From: JALYGK01 sp036259835
Lineage (GTDB): Bacteria; Actinomycetota; UBA4738
Length of the DNA stretch: 15,845 nt
NCBI GenBank assembly: GCA_036259835.1
Contig: DATABA010000030.1
Span: 1-15,845, forward strand
Reading direction: 5' to 3'
Shown here: positions 1-5,557 of the stretch, piece after piece
Numbering within the stretch: the first letter of the stretch is position 1
How the letters are laid out: every line of letters starts with the position of its first letter
Position numbers and translations under genes: made by a program
The notes under the pieces: generated by a model
The model's input: only the letters and a program-made list of their open reading frames with translations
What the model was told of the DNA's origin: nothing
The model's database searches: none

Positions 1-219
1 GAAGATCACGAACAGGAAGGCGTAGATGTAGTAGCGAATCTGGCTCTGCGACCAGCCCTCGCCGACCGGGTCGATGCCGCACTCATAGGTGGTGAGCTTC
101 TCGGCGAGCTGGCGGCGGGGGGCGACCAGACGGGCGGCGACAAAAGCGGTAGCAACGAGCCCGAGCCCCGCGATCAGCAGGGCAACCAGGATGCCGTAGG
201 ACTGAAAGTAGGTCTGCAC
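1..219 (-). CDS. nuoA: NADH-quinone oxidoreductase subunit A, 5' part only
   Basis: NuoA is a small three-helix membrane subunit of complex I. It sits beside NuoH, NuoJ and NuoK at the quinone-site end of the membrane arm. Only the first 73 codons are in the window; the 3' end lies beyond the left edge. The translation begins QTYFQSYGILVALLIAG, giving a first membrane helix at about residues 8-29. It then has the family signature YECGIDP at 45-51, with the conserved Glu46 and Cys47 of the loop that closes the quinone cavity, and the start of the second helix (RYYIYAFLFVIF). The start is GTG at 219: an in-frame TGA lies 13 codons upstream and no other start codon falls between, and GGGAG sits just before it. 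The gene lies 85 nt downstream of the HTH-TPR regulator on the same strand rather than next to nuoE, which is unusual. Identity is secure; whether nuoBCD follow to the left cannot be seen. Confidence 0.93.
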   Translation of the reverse strand, partial: MQTYFQSYGILVALLIAGLGLVATAFVAARLVAPRRQLAEKLTTYECGIDPVGEGWSQSQIRYYIYAFLFVIF

Positions 220-267
220 GAGCTCCCTAAAGGCGTCGGCGAGCTTGTGAAACTTTTCTCAAGCGCG

Positions 268-273
268 ATTCTA
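268..273 (-). promoter_or_regulatory. Possible -10 element upstream of nuoA
   Basis: On the minus strand the gap between the regulator stop and the nuoA GTG contains TAGAAT, a fair match to a sigma-70-type -10 box, about 48 nt upstream of the nuoA start. No convincing -35 hexamer lies 16-18 nt further upstream. The alternative is that nuoA is simply read through from the regulator gene. The rest of this 85-nt gap shows no clear terminator: a GC-rich partial hairpin around 283-299 has no U-run. Confidence 0.22.
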
Positions 274-304
274 GCAAGGGTGCCGAGCCGGCCGAGGGGG
301 TCCG

Positions 305-1588
305 TTAGGCGCGGGTGCGGTGTGGCTCGAGCGCGGCCAGGCCGGCCCGAAGCGCTTCGATGGCGGAGGCGGTGTCCCCGGCCACGAGATCGAGCTCCCC
401 CAGCTCCCGCCAGCACGATGCCTCCTGTTGGCGGGCACCTTGCTTCCTGAATTCCTCGGCGGCTTCTCGAAGCGCCAATCGCGCCTCATCGCTTCGACGG
501 AGCGCGGCCAGGGCGCGGCCCTTCAGGTAGAGGCATCGTGCCCGTTCGATCGCGTCGGGCTGCGAATCCGCCAGTCCGCGCTCCGCGTAGTCCAGGGCTT
601 GTTCCGGACGGTCCTCCAACAGGGCGAGCCGCCCTCTTTCCTCGTAGACGTAGGCGAGATCGCCGGTTGCACCGGTCTCCTGGAGCAGGATCTCGGCCCG
701 CTCAAGGTGCTCCCTCGCCTCGTCGAGCTTCGGCGGATCGGTCTCCAAGCAGATGAAGGCGTAGGCGTTGTGGAGCCTCGCAACGCTTTGCCGATCCTCC
801 ATCTCTTCCATCAGGACCCGGGCCCGAGTTGAAAGCTCCAGGGCTTCGTCCCACCGCTTCGCTTCGGCGAACACCCGCGCGGCATACCAGTAGGTCTTCG
901 CCTTGATTTCGAGCGACTCGATCTGAGTGGCAGCGGCCAGTGCCCTTCGCGCCGCACGCTCAGCCTTGTTGACGTCACCCCGCTCGAAGTAGATGGACAC
1001 GAGGACAGACTGGAGCTCCGTGGCAATGGAAGGGTCGAGCGGCGTGTCGCCAGTCCGAGCGAGAAACGTTTCGACGACCTGCGCCGCATAGGAGAGGTCT
1101 CCCATGACCCGGTACGCCCGCGCGAGCCCCACCACGGCCAGGCCCGCCTCGTGTTGGGGAAGGCCGTTCTCCAAGAGCTGCTCGTAGAGATCAACGGCAC
1201 CCTGGAGGTTCCCTTGCTGAGCGATGGCTTCCGCTCCAACGAGCAACGCCTGGCGCTTCAACGCGGGGAGGTCGTACCGGGATGAGTCGTCGAGTGCACT
1301 CCTCGTTATTTCCTCGGCGTCCTTCCCCTTCCCCTGGCGAAGAGCCTCGCGGGCTTCTTCGATGCGGAACTTCACCTCGTCCTCGACGCCATCCGGAATT
1401 CCGGTGGATAGAAAGCGAGGAGTGACGCCTAACTGGTTGGCGAAGAATGACAGCGCCTCAGCCGAGGGCGTGCGGCGACCGGCCTCGATCTGACTGACAT
1501 AGCTAACCGTGTACCGAGGTTTCGCTAGTGCTGTCTTGGTGAGGCCCGCTTGTGTTCTGAGGTCGCGCAACCGGGTGGCGAGATCCAC
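305..1588 (-). CDS. XRE-type HTH regulator with C-terminal TPR array (RRNPP-like)
   Basis: A 427-residue cytoplasmic protein with no signal peptide or membrane helix. Residues 5-60 form an XRE/Cro-CI helix-turn-helix (RLRDLRTQAGLTKTALA, then VSYVSQIEAGRRTPSAEAL and LGVTPRFLSTG). Residues 72 to about 420 are all-helical and divide into about nine TPR-like units of 34-42 residues, for example 148-183 with GLARAYRVMGDLSYAAQ, 227-262 with AKRWDEALELSTRA, and 308-341 with LLEDRPEQALDYAERGL. An N-terminal XRE domain joined to a TPR superhelix is the architecture of RRNPP receptors (Rgg, PlcR, PrgX, NprR), where TPRs bind a short imported peptide. Start: GTG at 1588; an in-frame TAG lies upstream with no other start codon between. 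There is no Shine-Dalgarno, but a -10-like TACACT lies 8 nt upstream, suggesting leaderless mRNA. It is divergent from a tiny exported-peptide ORF and upstream of nuoA. HTH-TPR class is confident; peptide ligand and targets are inferred. Ordinary XRE-TPR regulators without a peptide partner also exist. Confidence 0.88.
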   Translation of the reverse strand: MDLATRLRDLRTQAGLTKTALAKPRYTVSYVSQIEAGRRTPSAEALSFFANQLGVTPRFLSTGIPDGVEDEVKFRIEEAREALRQGKGKDAEEITRSALDDSSRYDLPALKRQALLVGAEAIAQQGNLQGAVDLYEQLLENGLPQHEAGLAVVGLARAYRVMGDLSYAAQVVETFLARTGDTPLDPSIATELQSVLVSIYFERGDVNKAERAARRALAAATQIESLEIKAKTYWYAARVFAEAKRWDEALELSTRARVLMEEMEDRQSVARLHNAYAFICLETDPPKLDEAREHLERAEILLQETGATGDLAYVYEERGRLALLEDRPEQALDYAERGLADSQPDAIERARCLYLKGRALAALRRSDEARLALREAAEEFRKQGARQQEASCWRELGELDLVAGDTASAIEALRAGLAALEPHRTRA

Positions 1589-1596
1589 GCCGAGGA

Positions 1597-1602
1597 AGTG
1601 TA
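1597..1602 (-). promoter_or_regulatory. -10 element of the regulator, leaderless spacing
   Basis: TACACT (TANNNT consensus) on the minus strand ends 8 nt before the GTG of the HTH-TPR gene, so transcription would start at or within a base or two of the start codon. No Shine-Dalgarno is present between them. This is the spacing seen in leaderless genes, which are common in Actinomycetota. The -35 region, about 1621-1626 (GTCAGT on the minus strand), is poor, so the promoter may need an activator or be weak. Confidence 0.42.
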
Positions 1603-1646
1603 CCCGCCCGGGCAGCTCGGACTGACCGGTTCGCTCAGCGCCATTA

Positions 1647-1676
1647 GTTAACTCAAGCTATTGACTCATGGTTAAC
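1647..1676. promoter_or_regulatory. Candidate operator between divergent regulator and peptide gene
   Basis: The intergenic DNA is locally AT-rich and holds two GTTAAC palindromes, at 1647-1652 (inside the 8-bp perfect palindrome AGTTAACT, 1646-1653) and 1671-1676, 24 bp apart. Between them is an imperfect dyad, TAACTCAA (1649-1656), GCTA, TTGACTCA (1661-1668), in which six of eight positions pair. The same two arms also form a 13-bp-offset direct repeat (TTAACTCAA and TTGACTCAT). The dyad overlaps the -35 hexamer of the peptide promoter, which is where an XRE-family dimer could act. That the regulator binds here is an inference from position and symmetry only. Confidence 0.35.
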
Positions 1677-1690
1677 ATCCCGAGTACGGT
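1661..1690 (+). promoter_or_regulatory. Promoter of the small peptide gene
   Basis: TTGACT at 1661-1666 is a near-consensus -35. An 18-nt spacer leads to TACGGT at 1685-1690, which fits TANNNT as a -10. Transcription would start near 1697, leaving a leader of about 25 nt that contains the ribosome binding site. The -35 lies inside the candidate operator dyad. Confidence 0.5.
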
Positions 1691-1708
1691 TCGCCGCAGT
1701 CCGCGACC

Positions 1709-1717
1709 GGAGGGAGG
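1709..1717 (+). promoter_or_regulatory. Strong ribosome binding site of the peptide ORF
   Basis: GGAGGGAGG holds two overlapping GGAGG cores, one ending 8 nt and the other 4 nt before the ATG at 1722. This is one of the best Shine-Dalgarno matches in the window. It is the main reason to believe the 29-codon ORF is translated from that ATG. Confidence 0.65.
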
Positions 1718-1721
1718 TCTC

Positions 1722-1811
1722 ATGAAAAGGATTGCGGCGTTCGCACTGACACTCGCGACTGCCGTCGCAACGGCGATTGCAGTTAGCGCCGGATATCCCT
1801 GGCCGCGCTAG
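1722..1811 (+). CDS. Small exported pro-peptide, candidate signalling peptide (29 aa)
   Basis: A short ORF (ATG 1722, TAG 1809-1811) encoding 29 residues with the layout of a Sec substrate. A basic n-region MKR is followed by an Ala/Thr/Leu/Val/Ile hydrophobic core at residues 4-21, then VSA (21-23) satisfying the -3/-1 rule. The tail is GYPWPR (24-29), so cleavage would release a hexapeptide; other proteolysis could leave a slightly longer fragment such as SAGYPWPR. RRNPP pheromones are typically 5-10 residues from the C terminus of such pre-peptides. It has its own promoter and strong ribosome binding site, and is divergent from the HTH-TPR gene (133 nt between start codons), an arrangement known for some Rgg/SHP pairs. 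Codon use is not AT-biased or otherwise odd. Alternatives: a small membrane peptide, or the 5' remnant of a secreted protein cut by TAG, since the same frame stays open after the stop to 2180. I do not recognise a homologue; expression looks likely, signalling is inference. Confidence 0.62.
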   Translation: MKRIAAFALTLATAVATAIAVSAGYPWPR

Positions 1812-2114
1812 AGGTCAGTCGTGCACGTGCTGGGAGGAGCTGTTGCGGGACCGATTGTCGTTCGGAGGGCTTCAGGAGAGATCGCTTCAGCGCTGTGGCA
1901 AGTGGATCACATCGTCGAGAGGGGTGGTAGCTCGGACATGAGCACCGCTCCCGTCAAATCGGTGAGGGCGTTGCTCGTGGCCCTTTCCGCATCAATCGGC
2001 GAATGTCAACTGAGCAATCCGTACTCGCCGCTGCATCCAGGATCGACGGCGACGGGAGCTTTCATTGGTGCTGCAACCACTCCCCCCAGCACTGCTCGTA
2101 GCGGGAGCGTGACC
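1812..2114. other. Intergenic stretch without a convincing gene
   Basis: About 300 nt between the peptide ORF and the 3' end of the aldo/keto reductase. On the plus strand a frame open from GTG 1821 to 2180 (119 codons) follows the peptide stop by 9 nt, has AGAGG in front, and is in phase with the peptide ORF. However, its third-position GC looks lower than that of the neighbouring genes, it resembles no family I know, and its last 22 codons lie antisense to the reductase. I therefore do not call it a gene. A GTGCTG/CAGCAC stem (2068-2073 with 2087-2092, 13-nt loop) lies downstream of the reductase but lacks a U-run, so it is at best a weak transcript end. Minus-strand frames here are shorter than 20 codons. 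Confidence 0.4.
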
Positions 2115-3053
2115 TTATGGACCGAAGATTTCGTCGATTTCTTCTCGTGTCTTTTCGTCGAGCTTCAGATCACCGGCTGACGCGTTCGACCGAACATGGT
2201 CCTGGTTTCGGCTTCCCGCGATGACACCCGTTACGCCCTTCACCTCGATCGCAGCGCGAAGTGCGAGCGGCGCCAGCTGCACGCCTAGCCGGTCGGCGAT
2301 CGGGCGAAGCCGCTCCACCAGCTCCACGTTCCGCTCGAACTTGCCCGGCACGAACAGCGACTCGTAATAACCGACCCCCCACTTCTTCCCGCTGCGCCAG
2401 TCGTCGTCCGCGAACTTCGTGTCCTTCGTGATGGCTCCGGTCAGCAACCCATAGGCGAGCGGCCCGTACGCCAGGTAACCGATCCCGCGCTCTTCCAGCC
2501 ACGGCAAGAACTCACCACGGTCACGTTGCACCAGCAGCGAAAACTGGTTCTGCACCGAGTCGACGTGGCGAATCGCCAGGCAGCGCTCAATGAGAGGCCG
2601 GTCGAAGTTCGAGACCCCGATGAACCGGGTCAACCCTTCGTCCTGAAGACCGGCCATTGCACCCCAGTAGTCCTCCACCGGCACATCGTGCGCCGGCCAG
2701 TGGATCTGATACAGGTCGACGTAGTCGGTACGAAGACGCTTCAGCGACCCCTGAATCGCCTTTCGGATCTGGTCGGGTCGGACCCCGGTCCCATCCGGGG
2801 CAACCTTCGTGAAGACCAGGACCTGGTCCCTTCGCGGCCCCGAAAGGAAGCTGCCGACCATCCGTTCGGACTGCCCCTGCCCGTACACCTCAGCGGTGTC
2901 GAACCAGTTCATGCCGCAGTCGACCGCGGCCTCCATGGCATTCATGATGTGTTCCCTCGGGACATCGCCCCAGACCTCTCCCCCGGCCTCCCACGCCCCG
3001 TATCCGACGACCGAGATCTCCGGTCCGAATTGCCCCAGCCTTCGCATTTCCAT
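2115..3053 (-). CDS. Aldo/keto reductase family oxidoreductase
   Basis: A 312-residue cytosolic NADPH-dependent carbonyl reductase of the aldo/keto reductase (TIM-barrel) superfamily, full length for the family. The catalytic tetrad is visible: Asp52 and Tyr57 in FDTAEVYG, Lys83 in FTKVAP, and His118 in YQIHWP. The C-terminal cofactor-binding segment reads VTGVIAGSRNQDHVRSN, the usual place for recognising the NADP 2'-phosphate. The N terminus, MRRLGQFGPEISVVGYGAW, is typical of the bacterial branch close to Tas/YajO-like and voltage-channel-beta-like members. The ATG at 3053 has GGGAG 7 nt upstream and lies 14 nt after the polyprenyl synthase stop, so it is probably the last gene of the nuo transcript. 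Substrate is unknown; reduction of a quinone-pathway or lipid aldehyde would be guesswork. Family assignment is secure. Confidence 0.9.
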   Translation of the reverse strand: MEMRRLGQFGPEISVVGYGAWEAGGEVWGDVPREHIMNAMEAAVDCGMNWFDTAEVYGQGQSERMVGSFLSGPRRDQVLVFTKVAPDGTGVRPDQIRKAIQGSLKRLRTDYVDLYQIHWPAHDVPVEDYWGAMAGLQDEGLTRFIGVSNFDRPLIERCLAIRHVDSVQNQFSLLVQRDRGEFLPWLEERGIGYLAYGPLAYGLLTGAITKDTKFADDDWRSGKKWGVGYYESLFVPGKFERNVELVERLRPIADRLGVQLAPLALRAAIEVKGVTGVIAGSRNQDHVRSNASAGDLKLDEKTREEIDEIFGP

Positions 3054-3067
3054 CGCAGGACTCCCTA

Positions 3068-4075
3068 TCAGCTCGCCTCGGCGCCGCAGCGTATCGCGGT
3101 GAACTCGGCGATGTGCACGAGGGCGTCGCGCGCCTTGCCGGGTGGCAACCCGTCGGCCAGCTTCCTCGCCCGTCGGTACTCCGTTTTGACCGCTTCCCGT
3201 GCCCGGTTCAACGAACGATCCTCACGCACGATCTCCAGCGCCCGGCCGAGCCGGTCGCCTGCGGGCGGACCCTCCGACAGAAGCGCCGTCAGCTCTTCAC
3301 TTCGTTCGCCGTCCTGGAGCGCGTGCAGAACCGGAAGCGTGTACACGCCGAGCTTCATGTCCACGCCGGGCTCCTTGCCGAGCTCCTCCTCCGTCGAGAT
3401 GACGTCCATGATGTCGTCGGACAGCTGAAAGGCCAGGCCGAGCGCCATCCCGAAGTCCTCCAAGCGGTCGACGAGCTCGGGCGACGAGTCCGAAAGCATC
3501 CCGCCCAGCCGGCACGACGTGGCAATCAGCGACGCCGTCTTTCGCCGGATGATTTCCATGTACTCGCCCTCGGAATGGTCGATTCGGCCGGAGACTTCCA
3601 CCTCGCGAATCTCGCCGTCGCACACTGTGGCAATCGTTCGCGCCAGGAGCCGCGTCACCTCCGCGCCGAGGTCGGCGGAGATCTCGGACGCCCGGGCGAA
3701 CAGGAAGTCCCCGGCCAAGATCGCCACGGTGTTGTCCCACCGCGCATTCACGGAGGGGCGCCCGCGGCGTTCGTCGGCCTCATCGATCACGTCGTCGTGA
3801 TAAAGCGTCGCCAGATGGGTCAGCTCGATCGCGGTTGCTCCCTGGATCAGCCGCGGGTCCGTCGGATCCCCGAAGTAGCCGGAGAGCAGGACCAACATGG
3901 GACGAAACCGCTTCCCGCCGGCAGCCAGCAGGTACGACGCCGCCTCCGAGACAAAGTCGGTGTCCGAACGGGCGTACTTCTCAAGCGTTCCCTCGACTTC
4001 GTTCAGTCGCCGCCTGATCTCCGCCTCCATGACGGGATCCGGCGCCTCGAGAGCGGGGTTGACGGCCCTGGTCAT
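3068..4075 (-). CDS. Long-chain polyprenyl diphosphate synthase (class I trans-isoprenyl transferase)
   Basis: This 335-residue enzyme condenses isopentenyl diphosphate onto allylic diphosphates to build all-trans polyprenyl diphosphates, here most likely the menaquinone side chain. It has the GGKRFRP substrate-binding motif (53-59), the first Asp-rich motif DDVID (94-98) followed by RRG, the QLSDDIMD second Asp-rich motif (Asp220, Asp221, Asp224), and the KTASLI motif (179-184). The residues four and five positions before the first Asp-rich motif are small (Thr90, Ala89), as in long-chain enzymes such as IspB and unlike farnesyl diphosphate synthase, so a C30 or longer product is inferred. 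Its ATG shares one base with the nuoN stop (TGATG), implying translational coupling. Placement directly after nuoN links quinone-tail synthesis with the quinone-reducing complex and, as far as I recall, resembles actinobacterial arrangements. Exact chain length cannot be read from sequence. Confidence 0.93.
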   Translation of the reverse strand: MTRAVNPALEAPDPVMEAEIRRRLNEVEGTLEKYARSDTDFVSEAASYLLAAGGKRFRPMLVLLSGYFGDPTDPRLIQGATAIELTHLATLYHDDVIDEADERRGRPSVNARWDNTVAILAGDFLFARASEISADLGAEVTRLLARTIATVCDGEIREVEVSGRIDHSEGEYMEIIRRKTASLIATSCRLGGMLSDSSPELVDRLEDFGMALGLAFQLSDDIMDVISTEEELGKEPGVDMKLGVYTLPVLHALQDGERSEELTALLSEGPPAGDRLGRALEIVREDRSLNRAREAVKTEYRRARKLADGLPPGKARDALVHIAEFTAIRCGAEAS

Positions 4076-5556
4076 CAGAACCTCACCACCGAAGCCGAGC
4101 GAAGGAACCCGAATACGAGTGCGGGCAGCACACCGAACAGAACAGTGAGCACCGCCGGGACGGCCACCGCCAGCTGAGCCACCGGCGCGCGCTCGATGGG
4201 CGGCGTCTCCGTAGGGTCCTGCATGTACATCAAGGCGATCAGGCGAATGTAGAAGAAGGCCGCGATCACGGACGCAATCACGGCGATGAGCACCAGCGGC
4301 CAGTGGCCGGCTTGGGTTGCTGCGCTGAACACGGCAACCTTCGCAATGAACCCGGCCGTCCCCGGAATCCCGGCGAGCGAGAGAAGGAAGAGCGCCAGCA
4401 TGACCGCGAGAAACGGACTCCGGCGAACCAGCCCGGCGTAGGACGAGAGCGCCAAATGGTCTTCACCCCTGATTGACACCAGCACGACCACTCCGAACGC
4501 GCCGATGATCATCGCGGCGTACGCAACCAGGTAGAACATCGCTCCTTCAATGCCGGTCTGATTCGCCGCCGTCACCCCGACGAGGATGAATCCCGCGTGG
4601 GCGATGGAGGAATAGGCCAGCATTCGCTTCACGTCGGTCTGAGCGATTGCCAGGAGGCTTCCCAGCACCATCGTCACGGCGGCGATGACCCACACGAACG
4701 GCGTCCAATCGGCGGACAGCGGCTGGAACGCGACGTTGAACACTCGGAGGAACGCCCCGAACGCCGCCACCTTCGTCGCGGCCGACATGAACGCCGTCAC
4801 GCAGGTCGGGGCGCCCTGGTAGGCGTCCGGCGTCCACATGTGGAAAGGAACGGCCGCGACCTTGAACCCGAACCCGGTCGCCATGAGGCCCGCCGCACCC
4901 AGCGCGAGCGCCAACGAGGCCTCCTGGCTCAACCGCCCTGCGATGGCCGAAAGATTCGTTGTTCCGGTGGCGCCGTACGCCAACGCGATCCCGTAGAGAA
5001 AGAACGCTGAAGAGAACGCGCCGAGCAGGAAGTACTTCATCGAGGCTTCCGCGGACGCAAGCCGGCGGAACGAGAACCCGGTCATCAAATAGAGCGAGAG
5101 CGAAAGGATCTCCAACGCGAGGAAGATCACGACGAGGTCGGCGGCCGAAACGATGAGCGTCATGCCGGCGGTGCAGAAGAGGAGCAACGGGTAATACTCG
5201 CCGCGGGCCTCGTCAGACCGCTCCAGGTAGTGATACGAGAGCAGGACGGCGATGGCGGCCACTGCAAGCAGCACGAGGCGGAGAAAGACCGCGAACTTGT
5301 CCGCCGCCACCATGTTGCCGAGTACGACCGGCGGGCCGTCCCAGAACCACAAGGCGATCGAAGCCGCTGCCGCACCGAACAATCCGGCAAGGGAAAGAAA
5401 CACGAGCGGCCGCTGATCTCGGAGACGAACCAGCGCGTCCAGGAGCAACATGGCGATCGCCGCGCCGACCAGGATCAGCTCGGGCGCTATCGGACCAAAG
5501 TGAAGCGGGGGATGAGGCGCCGCCTGCGGTTGCGCCTGGAAGGCCGTCAGGTTCAT
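4075..5556 (-). CDS. nuoN: NADH-quinone oxidoreductase subunit N
   Basis: NuoN is one of three antiporter-like proton-pumping subunits of the complex I membrane arm. The 493-residue protein has about 14 membrane helices. Pumping-path residues are present: Glu149 in FLALEILSLSLYLMTGF, Lys232 in GFGFKVAAVPFHMWTPDAYQGAP (helix 7 to the broken helix), His239, and Lys262 in AATKVAAFGAF. The ATG at 5556 is chosen because it falls 1 nt after the nuoM stop (TGACATG) and is preceded by GGAGGG. The frame stays open upstream to 5646, but that stretch lies inside nuoM and is Arg/Pro-rich, unlike a NuoN N terminus. The stop overlaps the polyprenyl synthase start by one base. Nothing is missing compared with family members of about 480-500 residues. 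Confidence 0.97.
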   Translation of the reverse strand: MNLTAFQAQPQAAPHPPLHFGPIAPELILVGAAIAMLLLDALVRLRDQRPLVFLSLAGLFGAAAASIALWFWDGPPVVLGNMVAADKFAVFLRLVLLAVAAIAVLLSYHYLERSDEARGEYYPLLLFCTAGMTLIVSAADLVVIFLALEILSLSLYLMTGFSFRRLASAEASMKYFLLGAFSSAFFLYGIALAYGATGTTNLSAIAGRLSQEASLALALGAAGLMATGFGFKVAAVPFHMWTPDAYQGAPTCVTAFMSAATKVAAFGAFLRVFNVAFQPLSADWTPFVWVIAAVTMVLGSLLAIAQTDVKRMLAYSSIAHAGFILVGVTAANQTGIEGAMFYLVAYAAMIIGAFGVVVLVSIRGEDHLALSSYAGLVRRSPFLAVMLALFLLSLAGIPGTAGFIAKVAVFSAATQAGHWPLVLIAVIASVIAAFFYIRLIALMYMQDPTETPPIERAPVAQLAVAVPAVLTVLFGVLPALVFGFLRSASVVRF

Positions 5557-5557
5557 G

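Noticed and set aside
2068..2092. GTGCTG/CAGCAC stem-loop downstream of the aldo/keto reductase
   Set aside because: Only six pairs with a 13-nt loop and no U-run on either strand, so not a credible intrinsic terminator.
1821..2180. Plus-strand 119-codon frame starting with GTG after the peptide ORF
   Set aside because: Its third-position GC appears lower than in the neighbouring genes, it resembles no family, and its end lies antisense to the aldo/keto reductase. It is kept only as an alternative explanation in the findings.
2526..3428. Long plus-strand open frame of about 300 codons
   Set aside because: It is antisense to the aldo/keto reductase and polyprenyl synthase, both of which have complete catalytic motifs; the translation is Arg/Pro/Ser-rich shadow sequence.
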